Assembly (NCBI RefSeq): GCF_009604385.1
Contig: NZ_WEGJ01000005.1
Location: forward strand, 248,001-312,000
DNA length: 64,000 nucleotides
Origin: Streptomyces smaragdinus
GTDB taxonomy: Bacteria > Actinomycetota > Actinomycetes > Streptomycetales > Streptomycetaceae
Direction of reading: 5' to 3'
Both the position numbers and the translations under genes were made by a program. Below are positions 10,040 to 18,520 of the stretch, one piece after another. Below the pieces are notes generated by a model, which saw only the letters and a program-made list of their open reading frames with translations, had not been told where the DNA came from and searched no databases. Each line of letters opens with the position of its first letter. Positions within the stretch are counted from its first letter, which is position 1.

Positions 10040-10966
10040 GTGCTGGCTCCCGTGCTCCTCGCCGCGTCACGCAGCGCCCGGATGCGCAAGATCGTCGCCG
10101 CCGCGCCGGTCACCAGGCCCGTCGTCGACCGGTTCGTGGCCGGCGAGCGGCTCGACGACGCCATCGACGTCGTACGCGAACTCGACGCCCGGGGGCTGAC
10201 GGTCACCCTGGACCATCTGGGCGAGGACGTCACCGACCCCTCCGAGGCCCTGCGCGCCCGCGACGCGTACCTCCGGCTGGCGGAGGCGCTGCACGGCGAG
10301 TCGCTGGGGGCGCGGGCCGAGATGTCCGTGAAGCTGTCCGCGTTCGGCCAGGCCCTGGCCGGCGGGCACGACATCGCGCTCGCCCACATCACCCCCGTGG
10401 TGGAGGCCGCCGCCGAGGCGAACACCACGGTGACCCTCGACATGGAGGACCACACCACCGTCGACTCCACGCTGGCGATCCTCGACGTGCTGCGGGACCG
10501 GTTCCCGCAGACCGGGGCGGTCGTCCAGTCGTACCTCTTCCGCACCGAGGAGGACTGCCGGGCGCTGGCGACGGCCGGCTCGCGCGTCCGCCTGGTGAAG
10601 GGGGCGTACAAGGAGCCCGCGACCGTCGCCTTCCAGGACAAGCGTGACGTGGACCGGGCGTATGTGCGCTGTCTGAAGATCCTGATGGCCGGCGGCGGGT
10701 ACCCGATGGTCGGCTCGCACGACCCGCGCATGATCGCCATCGCCCAGGATCTGGCGCGCCGCTTCGGCCGCAAGGCCGGGGAGTACGAGTTCCAGATGCT
10801 GTACGGCATCCGCGAGGCGGAGCAGGAGCGCCTGGTGGCCGCCGGGCAGCGGGTCCGTGTCTACGTCCCGTACGGCACCGACTGGTACGGATACTTCATG
10901 CGGCGCCTCGCGGAGCGCCCGGCGAACCTCGCGTTCTTCGTCCGTTCTCTGGCCGGCCGCGGCTGA
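10040..10966 (+). CDS. putA: Proline dehydrogenase (monofunctional)
   Basis: FAD-dependent proline dehydrogenase, 308 aa: oxidises L-proline to pyrroline-5-carboxylate, the first step of proline catabolism, probably membrane-associated. The GTG start at 10040 has AGGAGG 6 bases upstream. Family motifs include MSVKLSAFG, LDMEDHTTVDSTL, RLVKGAYKEP, GSHDPRMI and the C-terminal YVPYGTDWYGYFMRRLAERPAN, which carries substrate-binding arginines. It is the monofunctional form typical of Gram-positives; the P5C dehydrogenase partner is encoded separately 33 bases downstream. Confidence 0.95.
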   Translation: MLAPVLLAASRSARMRKIVAAAPVTRPVVDRFVAGERLDDAIDVVRELDARGLTVTLDHLGEDVTDPSEALRARDAYLRLAEALHGESLGARAEMSVKLSAFGQALAGGHDIALAHITPVVEAAAEANTTVTLDMEDHTTVDSTLAILDVLRDRFPQTGAVVQSYLFRTEEDCRALATAGSRVRLVKGAYKEPATVAFQDKRDVDRAYVRCLKILMAGGGYPMVGSHDPRMIAIAQDLARRFGRKAGEYEFQMLYGIREAEQERLVAAGQRVRVYVPYGTDWYGYFMRRLAERPANLAFFVRSLAGRG

Positions 10967-10999
10967 AGTCCCTCAACCCGTAAGGAGCTGCAGCAGATC

Positions 11000-12631
11000 A
11001 TGGACGCTGTGACCCAGGTCCCCGTACCGGCGAACGAGCCGGTGCACTCGTACGCGCCCGGCAGCGCCGAGCGCGGCCGGCTGGAGGCCAGGCTCAAGGA
11101 GCTGGCCGAGAACCCGGCCGACCTGCCGATGACCATCGGCGGCGTGGAGCGGATGGCGGGCGGTGAGCCCTTCAGGGTGGTCCAGCCGCACGACCACGCG
11201 GCGGTGCTCGGCACCTCGGCCAACGCCACGCAGGCCGACGCCCGCGACGCCATCGACGCCGCCCTGGCCGCCGCGCCCGCCTGGCGCGCGATGTCCTTCG
11301 ACGACCGCGCCGCGATCATCCTGAAGGCCGCCGACCTGCTCGCCGGGCCGTGGCGCGAGACCCTCGCGGCCTCCACCATGCTGGGGCAGTCGAAGACCGC
11401 GCAGCAGGCGGAGATCGACTGCCCGTGCGAGCTCATCGACTTCTGGCGGTTCAACGTCCACTTCGCCCGGCAGATCCTCGCCGAGCAGCCCCCGGCGCAG
11501 TCGCCCGGGGTGTGGAACCGGACCGACCACCGGCCCCTCGAGGGCTTCGTGTACGCGATCACGCCGTTCAACTTCTCCGCGATCGCCGGCAATCTGCCGA
11601 CCGCTCCCGCGCTGATGGGCAACGTCGTGGTGTGGAAGCCGTCGCCGACGCAGACGCACGCGGCGGTGCTGCTCATGCGGCTGCTGACGGAGGCGGGGCT
11701 GCCGCCGGGCGTCATCAACCTGGTCACCGGTGACGGGGTCGCGGTCTCCGAGGTCGCGCTGGAGCACCCGGATCTGGCCGGGATCCACTTCACCGGGTCG
11801 ACCAAGACCTTCCAGTACCTGTGGAAGACGGTGGGCGGCAACATCGAGAAGTTCCGTACGTATCCGCGGCTCGTCGGGGAGACGGGTGGCAAGGACTTCC
11901 TCGTCGCGCACCCGTCGGCCGACCGGGCGGTGCTGAAGACCGCGATCACCCGGGGCGCGTTCGAGTTCCAGGGGCAGAAGTGCTCGGCGCTGTCGCGGGC
12001 GTACGTGCCGGCGTCGATCTGGAACGACGGCTTCGCGGAGGAGTTGGCGGCGGAGGTCGACGGCCTGTCGATGGGGCCCGTCACCGATCTGTCCAACTTC
12101 ATGTCCGCCCTCATCGACGAGCGGGCCTTCGCCAAGAACAAGGCGGCCATCGACCGTGCCGCCGCCGATCCGACCTGCACGATCGTCGCGGGCGGTACGT
12201 ACGACGATTCGGTCGGGTACTTCGTCCGGCCGACGGTCATCGTGTGCACGGACCCGGAGAACGAGGTCTTCCGCACCGAGTACTTCGGCCCGATCGTCGC
12301 CGTGCACGTCTACGAGGACGCGGCGTACGACGCGATGCTGGCGCAGATGGAGTCCGTGTCCGAGTACGCGCTGACCGGCGCCGTCATCGCGCAGGACCGT
12401 GCGGCGGTGGCCCACGCCAGTGAGGCGCTGCGCTTCGCGGCGGGCAACTTCTACGTCAACGACAAGCCGACCGGTGCGGTCGTGGGCCAGCAGCCGTTCG
12501 GCGGCGGGCGGGCCTCGGGCACGAACGACAAGGCGGGCGCGGCGCAGAACCTGATGCGGTGGACGTCCACCCGCTCCATCAAGGAGACGACGGTCCCGCC
12601 CACGGACTACCGCTACCCCCACATGGGCTGA
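11000..12631 (+). CDS. pruA: 1-pyrroline-5-carboxylate dehydrogenase
   Basis: NAD+-dependent aldehyde dehydrogenase superfamily member, 543 aa, converting glutamate semialdehyde/pyrroline-5-carboxylate to glutamate. It has the ALDH catalytic glutamate at about 294 (VGETGGKD) and catalytic cysteine at about 328 (GQKCSALSR), plus the P5CDH-typical ITPFNFSAIAGNLP and C-terminal QPFGGGRASGTNDKAGA. It is preceded by TAAGGAGCTG and follows putA closely, forming a two-gene proline-to-glutamate operon. It is also called rocA in some annotations. Confidence 0.96.
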   Translation: MDAVTQVPVPANEPVHSYAPGSAERGRLEARLKELAENPADLPMTIGGVERMAGGEPFRVVQPHDHAAVLGTSANATQADARDAIDAALAAAPAWRAMSFDDRAAIILKAADLLAGPWRETLAASTMLGQSKTAQQAEIDCPCELIDFWRFNVHFARQILAEQPPAQSPGVWNRTDHRPLEGFVYAITPFNFSAIAGNLPTAPALMGNVVVWKPSPTQTHAAVLLMRLLTEAGLPPGVINLVTGDGVAVSEVALEHPDLAGIHFTGSTKTFQYLWKTVGGNIEKFRTYPRLVGETGGKDFLVAHPSADRAVLKTAITRGAFEFQGQKCSALSRAYVPASIWNDGFAEELAAEVDGLSMGPVTDLSNFMSALIDERAFAKNKAAIDRAAADPTCTIVAGGTYDDSVGYFVRPTVIVCTDPENEVFRTEYFGPIVAVHVYEDAAYDAMLAQMESVSEYALTGAVIAQDRAAVAHASEALRFAAGNFYVNDKPTGAVVGQQPFGGGRASGTNDKAGAAQNLMRWTSTRSIKETTVPPTDYRYPHMG

Positions 12632-12661
12632 CGCCCCTTGGGCTCACGCCCATCCCCTTCT

Positions 12662-12696
12662 CCGCCCCCGTCCGGTGTCCCCCCGGTCGGGGGCGG
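12662..12696 (+). terminator. Terminator after pruA
   Basis: CCGCCCCCG (12662-12670) pairs with CGGGGGCGG (12688-12696), followed by GGTCCTTT. It is a GC-rich stem just after the pruA stop. Confidence 0.6.
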
Positions 12697-13447
12697 GGTC
12701 CTTTCGGCCGTCCGGCCGGGTTTTGTCGGCGCTTGCGCGCCTTGCCCTCAAACGCCGGGCGGGCTGGATAGGGGGTTTCTCCTTCGCTGTCGGCCTGCGG
12801 CCGGGCGGTGGGTTCGCCGCCGTCACGCCGGGGGTCGGGGCCACCCGACACACCTACGCGCGTACTGCCGCGTCGTGGTCCATTCGGGCGCGTTTCCCGT
12901 ACGCGCGCAGGCGTGTCGAACGTCCCCTTGCCTGCGTCGGCGGCTACCGGATTGTCCCTGGTCACCGCTCCCTCCAGCCCGCCATCCGTGGGGGAATCCG
13001 CCGGGGCGCAGGCCCTCGTACGGTTGCCCCCCGCAGCCGTCGGCCCGGCGGCGCGCAGCGCCGACGCCTCACTCCGCATCCGAAGCCGCGCCAGCGGCTT
13101 CCCCCACTGCGAGGCGCGCAGCGCCCCGCCCTCCGCTCGCTGCCCCAAGGCGCGCAGCGCCGCAGAAACGCTCCACATCCGATGCCCCACCCCCCGCCGG
13201 CTACGCCGGCCCCGTCACCCCGAAACGGGCGGCCGTGGGTGGGCAACCGCCCCGCGCCGCAGGCGCGGGGAGCCGGCGGCCGACGCCGCACAAACCCGGA
13301 CCCCCACCCAGCCGGCCGAGGAGTCGCACGCCCCGGTCCACCCGGCCGGCCATCCCGCCCCGCGGAGCCTGCCGTTCGCCGACTGGCAGGAGAACCGCTC
13401 GGCGTACACCACCGGCTGGTGGGCGGCGGCCCAGGACCGGCTGCCGC
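12697..13447. other. Non-coding GC-rich stretch with degenerate repeats
   Basis: About 750 bases with no convincing gene on either strand. Long open frames exist in several frames at once, as expected from base composition, and their translations are low-complexity Ala/Arg/Pro. It contains CTCAAACGCCGGGCGGGCTGG (about 12748-12768), which resembles a string I recall as common between Streptomyces genes, and repeated GGCGCGCAGCGCC-like units around 13110-13170. The end may contain decayed coding sequence joining the remnant at 13448. Confidence 0.5.
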
Positions 13448-13624
13448 GAGGCCCTCGACGTGGGCTGCGGCAACGACTTCGCCTGCTCGGTGGCCGCGAT
13501 CCACCCCGGGATGTCGTACGCCCGGGTGCGCGCCGAGGCGCGGCGCGTCCTGCCGGGGGTGCGCTACCGCCGCGGACTGCTGTGGCGGTACTCGTTGGTG
13601 TGGCGGAAGCCGGGGCCTCAGTGA
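13448..13624 (+). pseudogene. Remnant of a class I SAM-dependent methyltransferase
   Basis: This frame reads EALDVGCGNDFACSV, a methyltransferase motif I glycine loop, then jumps after only about 15 residues to a typical methyltransferase C-terminus (YARVRAEARRVLPGVRYRR, LLWRYSLVWRKP). The middle of the fold, about 130 residues, is missing, and what may be the N-terminal part (FADWQENRSAYTTGWW) is in another frame just upstream. I read this as an internally deleted and frameshifted gene. The evidence is pattern-based and alignment would settle it. Confidence 0.5.
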
Positions 13625-13758
13625 CCCGTGACGCCGCCGTTGTCGCGGCGGTCGAGGGCGCGCTGCAGGGCCGCGGCGGCCTCCTTGCGGGCGCGGGCCT
13701 CGGCGGTGTGGCCGGCGTGGCGGTGGCGGCGGACGGGCGTGGCGGTGGTGGGGGCCAT
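13618..13758 (-). CDS. Small basic hypothetical protein, 46 aa
   Basis: ORF beginning MAPTTATPVRRHRHAGHTAE and continuing with an Ala-rich helical part ending DRRDNGGVTGH. The ATG is preceded by GAGGAGACGACC, a good Shine-Dalgarno with suitable spacing. It is basic and helical (EARARKEAAAALQRALDRR), with no recognised family. It overlaps the 3' end of the methyltransferase remnant on the opposite strand by 7 bases. The sensible start signal and short, clean reading frame make it more likely real than the long shadow frames here. Confidence 0.5.
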   Translation of the reverse strand: MAPTTATPVRRHRHAGHTAEARARKEAAAALQRALDRRDNGGVTGH

Positions 13759-14121
13759 GGTCGTCTCCTCGGACGGTGACGCGAAGCAGGGGGACGGCCG
13801 TTACGGCGGGAGACGGACGCCGCAGGGGGTGACCTGCGCGGGGCGTCTGGGCTCGACCGCGGTCGCTGGTGGGGCGACGATGCATTCCGGCTACATACAA
13901 AAGTAGGGCGTCCAAGCATTTCTGTCCCGTCGGATACTCGGACTTCCTACTATGTGAGACGAGATCTTCTGCGACCTGCGGTTTTACGGGCCCGCCCGGC
14001 GCGCCCCCGCGCCCGGCGCCGAAGCGCGGGCGCCCACCCGGCCGTACGCGGCCCCCGGCGCGAGCCGTCCACATGGCGGACGCCGGTGTCATCCTGTGGA
14101 CGCGAGGCGTAGGGTTCCCCC
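13759..14121. other. Intergenic region upstream of leuB
   Basis: About 360 bases without a gene. It is locally AT-richer around 13890-13970 (CTACATACAAAAGTAGG, CTTCCTACTATGTGAGACGA), with AGTAGG (13902-13907) and CCTACT (13946-13951) in inverted orientation, and the GTGAGAC box at 13954. It probably carries the promoters of the 46-aa gene (minus) and leuB (plus). Confidence 0.5.
13953..13964 (+). promoter_or_regulatory. TGTGAGACGAGA box upstream of leuB (putative NdgR site)
   Basis: It differs at only one position from TGTGAGACGCGA, which is found in minus-strand orientation just upstream of ndgR (26807-26818). It lies about 160 bases before leuB. The shared 12-mer suggests a common regulator of leucine genes; the link to NdgR is inferred. 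Confidence 0.5.
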
Positions 14122-15165
14122 ATGTCTCGCACCATCAGCCTCGCAGTGATCCCCGGTGACGGTATCGGCCGGGAAGTCGTGGCCCAGGGCCTGAAGGTCC
14201 TCACGGCCGTTCTCCCGCACGACGTGAAGCTGGAGACCGAGACCTACGATCTCGGGGCCAAGCGCTGGCACGCCACCGGGGAGACCCTCCCCGACGCCGA
14301 GCTGGACCGCCTCAAGAACCACGACGCGATCCTCCTCGGCGCCATCGGCGACCCCTCCGTGCCCTCCGGCGTACTCGAGCGCGGCCTGCTCCTCAAGCTC
14401 CGCTTCGCGTTCGACCACTACGTGAACCTCCGCCCGTCGAAGCTCCTCCCGAGCGCCGTCACGCCGCTCGCCGGCGACCCGGAGATCGACTTCGTCGTGG
14501 TCCGCGAGGGCACCGAGGGCCCGTACACCGGCAACGGCGGCTCGCTGCGCACCGGTACGCCCGCCGAGGTCGCCACCGAGGTCAGCGTGAACACCGCCTA
14601 CGGCGTGGAGCGCGTCGTCCGCGACGCCTTCGCCCGCGCCCAGGCCCGCCCGCGCAGGAAGCTGACCCTCGTCCACAAGAACAACGTGCTGGTCTACGCC
14701 GGCCACCTGTGGAAGAACATCTTCGACCGGGTCGCCACCGAGTTCCCCGACGTCACCACGGACTATCTGCACGTCGACGCCGCCACGATCTTCCTGGTGA
14801 ACGACCCGGGCCGGTTCGACGTGATCGTCACCGACAACCTCTTCGGCGACATCATCACCGACCTCGCCGCCGCCGTCACCGGCGGTATCGGGCTCGCGGC
14901 CTCCGGCAACATCAACCCGGACGGCACCTTCCCGTCGATGTTCGAGCCCGTCCACGGCTCGGCCCCGGACATCGCCGGCACCGGCAAGGCCGACCCGACG
15001 GCCACGATCCTCTCGGTCGCCCTGCTGCTGCGCCACCTCGGCCACGAGGCCGAGGCCGGCCGGATCGAGGACGCGGTCGCCGCCGACCTCGCCGGGCGCG
15101 CGGGCGCCGCCGCCCGTACGACGGACGAGATCGGCGACGCGCTCGCCGCCCGAGTATCCGGCTGA
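14122..15165 (+). CDS. leuB: 3-isopropylmalate dehydrogenase
   Basis: NAD+-dependent beta-decarboxylating dehydrogenase of leucine synthesis, 347 aa, acting after LeuCD. The N-terminus ([23 protein letters not shown]) and the family signature region [26 protein letters not shown] carry the metal-binding aspartates; the NAD-binding part follows with [19 protein letters not shown]. The gene is solitary, downstream of a putative NdgR box, and ilvE follows on the same strand 264 bases later from its own promoter. Confidence 0.95.
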   Translation: MSRTISLAVIPGDGIGREVVAQGLKVLTAVLPHDVKLETETYDLGAKRWHATGETLPDAELDRLKNHDAILLGAIGDPSVPSGVLERGLLLKLRFAFDHYVNLRPSKLLPSAVTPLAGDPEIDFVVVREGTEGPYTGNGGSLRTGTPAEVATEVSVNTAYGVERVVRDAFARAQARPRRKLTLVHKNNVLVYAGHLWKNIFDRVATEFPDVTTDYLHVDAATIFLVNDPGRFDVIVTDNLFGDIITDLAAAVTGGIGLAASGNINPDGTFPSMFEPVHGSAPDIAGTGKADPTATILSVALLLRHLGHEAEAGRIEDAVAADLAGRAGAAARTTDEIGDALAARVSG

Positions 15166-15214
15166 CCGCCGGGGGCTCCCGTACCCACAGCCGCCCCGAC
15201 GGTCAGGCCGACCC

Positions 15215-15233
15215 GTTCCCCGTGAGGGGGAAC
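15215..15233 (+). terminator. Short hairpin after leuB
   Basis: GTTCCCC (15215-15221) pairs with GGGGAAC (15227-15233), followed by TAAAG. It is a weak terminator candidate. Confidence 0.35.
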
Positions 15234-15308
15234 TAAAGCCCGGCTGAGCCGACTGCTGCGCTCCGCGGCGGTCGGTGCGACGATGACCCTCGGGCCGCGC
15301 CACCCTGC

Positions 15309-15350
15309 TTGGCCGCGCCGCCCCGTCCCCGTAGATAATCGGAGACGGGG
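15309..15350 (+). promoter_or_regulatory. ilvE promoter with inverted repeat across the -10
   Basis: TTGGCC (15309-15314), a 17-base spacer, then TAGATA (15332-15337) fit a vegetative sigma promoter. CCCCGTC (15321-15327) and GACGGGG (15344-15350) form a perfect inverted repeat flanking the -10, a plausible operator. Confidence 0.6.
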
Positions 15351-15429
15351 CCGCGGCACGAAGGAAAGCTCGGACGTCCTAGTACTGGGCGCGGTCCGCC
15401 ACAGACGTAACGGTGAAGGACACCTGACT

Positions 15430-16527
15430 ATGACGACGGCGATCGAACTCAAGCCCTCGGCACACCCCACGTCCGACGCGGAGCGGGAGGCGATCCTGGC
15501 CGCCCCCGGGTTCGGCCGGCACTTCACGGACCACATGGTCACCATCAAGTGGACCGAGGGCCGGGGCTGGCACGACGCGCAGCTCCAGCCGTACGCGCCG
15601 CTGTCCATCGACCCGGCGAACATGACGCTGCACTACGCGCAGTCGATCTTCGAGGGCCTGAAGGCCTACCGCCGCGCCGACGGCACGGTCGCCACCTTCC
15701 GCCCCGCGGCCAACGCCGAGCGCTTCCAGCGCTCCGCGCGCCGGCTGGCGATGCCCGAGCTGCCCGTCGAGACGTTCATCGCGGCGATCGACGCGCTGGT
15801 CACGCAGGACGAGGCGTGGGTGCCGAGCGGCGGCGAGGAGTCGCTGTACCTGCGCCCGTTCATGTTCGCCACCGAGGTGGGCCTGGGCGTGCGCCCGGCC
15901 AACGAGTACCTCTTCATGGTCATCGCCTCCCCGGCCGGCGCCTACTTCTCCGGCGGCCTCAAGCCCGTCTCCGTCTGGCTCTCCGAGGAGTACGTGCGCG
16001 CCGCGCCCGGCGGCACGGGCGAGGCCAAGTGCGCCGGCAACTACGCCGCCTCGCTGGTCGCCCAGGCGCAGGCCGCCGAGCACGGCTGCGACCAGGTGGT
16101 CTGGCTGGACGCGGTGGAGCGGCGCTGGATCGAGGAGATGGGCGGCATGAACCTGTACTTCGTCGAGGGGACGGGTACGGACGCCACCATCGTCACGCCG
16201 GAGCTCACCGGCACGCTGCTGCCCGGCATCACCCGCGACTCGCTGCTGCGCATCGCCGGCGACCTGGGGTACAAGACCGCCGAGCGCCGGATCTCCAAGG
16301 AGGAGTGGCAGCAGGGCAACGCCGACGGCACCATCTCCGAGGTGTTCGCCTGCGGCACCGCCGCCGTCATCACCCCCGTCGGTTCGGTGAAGTCGACCCG
16401 CGCCTCGTGGACCGTCGGCGACGGCGGTACGGGCCCGATCACCGCGCAGCTGCGCAAGGCGCTCCTGGACATCCAGACCGGCGAGGCCCCCGATGGGCAC
16501 GGCTGGATGCACCGCCTCGGCCGCTGA
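15430..16527 (+). CDS. ilvE: Branched-chain amino-acid aminotransferase
   Basis: PLP-dependent class IV aminotransferase, 365 aa, performing the last step of Leu/Ile/Val synthesis with glutamate as donor. ATG 15430 is chosen because GAAGGA precedes it by about 9 bases. Family features include [30 protein letters not shown], the PLP-lysine region [16 protein letters not shown] and [11 protein letters not shown]. The reading frame is open upstream and would encode VLVLGAVRH before the start; I regard that as non-coding leader. It ends at a strong terminator. Confidence 0.96.
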   Translation: MTTAIELKPSAHPTSDAEREAILAAPGFGRHFTDHMVTIKWTEGRGWHDAQLQPYAPLSIDPANMTLHYAQSIFEGLKAYRRADGTVATFRPAANAERFQRSARRLAMPELPVETFIAAIDALVTQDEAWVPSGGEESLYLRPFMFATEVGLGVRPANEYLFMVIASPAGAYFSGGLKPVSVWLSEEYVRAAPGGTGEAKCAGNYAASLVAQAQAAEHGCDQVVWLDAVERRWIEEMGGMNLYFVEGTGTDATIVTPELTGTLLPGITRDSLLRIAGDLGYKTAERRISKEEWQQGNADGTISEVFACGTAAVITPVGSVKSTRASWTVGDGGTGPITAQLRKALLDIQTGEAPDGHGWMHRLGR

Positions 16528-16541
16528 CTCCCGTACGGCGA

Positions 16542-16575
16542 AAAGCCCCGGCGGAGCACCACCCGCCGGGGCTTT
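16542..16575 (+). terminator. Strong terminator after ilvE
   Basis: AAAGCCCCGGCGG (16542-16554) pairs perfectly with CCGCCGGGGCTTT (16563-16575); the loop is 8 bases. Confidence 0.8.
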
Positions 16576-16652
16576 GACCTGGGCCCCGGCGACACGCGAC
16601 CGCATGATGAGACGGCCGGGCCGCTTGGGGCGGGATGTGCGAGACTTCCGAT

Positions 16653-16703
16653 GTGCCGACCTTCGCCACGATTATTGGCAGCAGGCGCGCCGGTCCGCAG
16701 TGA
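16653..16703 (+). CDS. Predicted cimA leader peptide (MPTFATIIGSRRAGPQ)
   Basis: A GTG-initiated 16-codon ORF with two consecutive ATT isoleucine codons (16671-16676), which are rare in this high-GC genome. It ends with TGA inside a short hairpin (CGGTC 16691-16695 with GACCG 16702-16706). A second hairpin (16713-16731) and a clear terminator (16763-16792) follow before cimA, an isoleucine-pathway gene. Ile-responsive attenuation is the natural reading. No strong Shine-Dalgarno is visible, so the start is uncertain. Confidence 0.5.
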   Translation: MPTFATIIGSRRAGPQ

Positions 16704-16712
16704 CCGCCCGAT

Positions 16713-16792
16713 CCGCACCCGAACGGTGCGGCCGGCGGACACGGTGACTCAGACCCGCGCGCAGACCTCTCGTGACCAACGAGGGGTCTTTT
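16713..16792 (+). terminator. cimA attenuator: hairpin plus intrinsic terminator
   Basis: CCGCACC (16713-16719) pairs with GGTGCGG (16725-16731). Then AGACCTCTCGT (16763-16773) pairs with ACGAGGGGTCT (16779-16789) using one U-G pair, followed by TTTTCGTTT. This terminator precedes cimA by about 110 bases, with no upstream gene that needs it, since ilvE has its own. Confidence 0.7.
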
Positions 16793-16901
16793 CGTTTACC
16801 GGCCACCTTTACCGGCGGACGAAGCGGCGAAGGTCTGGGATGCGGACCGGCATCGACGGACAGCACCCGATGGACGCAGCAGCCCTGTTTGGAGCCTCCC
16901 C

Positions 16902-18512
16902 ATGAACGCCACCCCCGAGCGACCCGACGATTCCTTCCACGTCTTCGACACCACCCTGCGCGACGGCGCGCAGCGCGAGGGCATCAACCTCTCCGTGGCG
17001 GACAAGCTCACCATCGCCCGGCAGCTGGACGAGTTCGGCGTCGGCTTCATCGAGGGCGGCTGGCCCGGGGCCGTACCGCGGGACACCGAGTTCTTCCGCC
17101 GGGCCGTGGACGAGGTCGACTTCCGGCACGCCCAGCTGGTGGCGTTCGGCTCCACCCGCAAGGCCGGCGTCGCGGTGGAGGAAGACGCGCAGGTCGCCGC
17201 GCTGCTGGAGGCCAAGGCCCCCGTCATCTGCCTGGTCGCCAAGTCACATGACCGCCATGTGGAACTGGCGCTGCGCACCACTCTCGACGAGAACCTGGCG
17301 ATGGTCCGCGACACGGTGTCGTACCTGAGCGGGCAGGGCCGCCGGGTGTTCGTCGACTGCGAGCACTTCTTCGACGGCTTCAAGGCCAACCCCGACTACG
17401 CCAAGTCCGTGGTCCGCACCGCCGCCGAGGCCGGCGCCGATGTCGTCGTCCTGTGCGACACCAACGGCGGCATGCTGCCGGCCGGGGTGCACGCCGTGGT
17501 GTCCGAGGTGATCGCCGACACCGGCGCCCGCATCGGCATGCACGCCCAGGACGACACGGGCTGCGCCGTCGCCAACACCCTCGCCGCCGTCGACGCCGGC
17601 GCCACCCACGTGCAGTGCACGGCGAACGGCTACGGCGAGCGGGTCGGCAACGCGAACCTCTTCCCCGTCGTCGCCGCCCTCGAGCTCAAGTACGACCGGC
17701 GGGTGCTGCCGCCCGGCGCGCTGCGCGAGATGACCCGTATCTCGCACGCCATCGCCGAGGTTGTCAACCTCGCCCCCTCCACCCACCAGCCGTACGTCGG
17801 TGTCTCGGCCTTCGCGCACAAGGCCGGACTGCACGCCTCCGCGATCAAGGTGGACCCGGACCTCTACCAGCACACCGACCCCGAGCGGGTCGGCAACACC
17901 ATGCGGATGCTGGTCTCCGACATGGCCGGCCGGGCGTCCGTCGAGCTCAAGGGCAAGGAGCTCGGCGTCGACCTCGGCGGCGACCGCGAGCTCGTCGGCC
18001 GGGTGGTCGAGCGGATCAAGCAGGCCGAGCTGCGCGGCTACACCTACGAGGCGGCGGACGCCTCCTTCGAGCTGCTGCTGCGCGAGGAGGTGGCGCGCCG
18101 CCCGCTGCGGTACTTCCGCACCGAGTCGTGGCGCGCCATCACCGAGTACCGGCCGGACGGCACCCACGCCATCGAGGCCACCGTCAAGCTCTGGGCCAAG
18201 GGCGAGCGCATCATCGCCACCGCCGAGGGCAACGGCCCCGTCAACGCCCTGGACCGGGCGCTGCGGGTGGCGCTGGAGCGGATCCACCGGGAGCTGGCGG
18301 GCTTCGAGCTCGTCGACTACAAGGTCCGCATCCTGGAGGGCACGCACGGCTCCCAGTCCACGACCCGCGTCCTGGTCACCACCAGCGACGGCCGGACGGA
18401 GTGGTCGACGGTGGGCGTCGGCGACAACATCATCGCGGCGTCCTGGCAGGCGCTGGTCGACGCGTACACCTTCGGCCTGCTGCGGGCCGGGGTGGCGGCG
18501 GACGAGGCGTAG
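16902..18512 (+). CDS. cimA: Citramalate synthase
   Basis: 536-aa LeuA-family acyltransferase: N-terminal HMGL-like TIM barrel (FDTTLRDGAQREGINLSVADK, metal-binding HAQDDTGCAVANT and CTANGYGERVGNANL) followed by the LeuA-type dimerisation/allosteric domain. Its size and the NLSVADKL, FIEGGWPGAVPRDTEFF and ASFELL features fit the citramalate synthase type rather than canonical isopropylmalate synthase. It would condense pyruvate and acetyl-CoA to citramalate for threonine-independent isoleucine synthesis, a route that also uses LeuCD and LeuB. The leader upstream appears to sense isoleucine. Confidence 0.9.
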   Translation: MNATPERPDDSFHVFDTTLRDGAQREGINLSVADKLTIARQLDEFGVGFIEGGWPGAVPRDTEFFRRAVDEVDFRHAQLVAFGSTRKAGVAVEEDAQVAALLEAKAPVICLVAKSHDRHVELALRTTLDENLAMVRDTVSYLSGQGRRVFVDCEHFFDGFKANPDYAKSVVRTAAEAGADVVVLCDTNGGMLPAGVHAVVSEVIADTGARIGMHAQDDTGCAVANTLAAVDAGATHVQCTANGYGERVGNANLFPVVAALELKYDRRVLPPGALREMTRISHAIAEVVNLAPSTHQPYVGVSAFAHKAGLHASAIKVDPDLYQHTDPERVGNTMRMLVSDMAGRASVELKGKELGVDLGGDRELVGRVVERIKQAELRGYTYEAADASFELLLREEVARRPLRYFRTESWRAITEYRPDGTHAIEATVKLWAKGERIIATAEGNGPVNALDRALRVALERIHRELAGFELVDYKVRILEGTHGSQSTTRVLVTTSDGRTEWSTVGVGDNIIAASWQALVDAYTFGLLRAGVAADEA

Positions 18513-18520
18513 GGCCGGCA

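Noticed and set aside
13110..13170. Repeated GCGCGCAGCGCC units as a possible CRISPR array
   Set aside because: Units are short and irregular, with no constant repeat or spacer length and no cas genes.
12579..13190. Minus-strand ORF of about 200 codons after pruA
   Set aside because: It overlaps the pruA end and terminator, has Ala/Arg/Gly-rich translation and no start signal.
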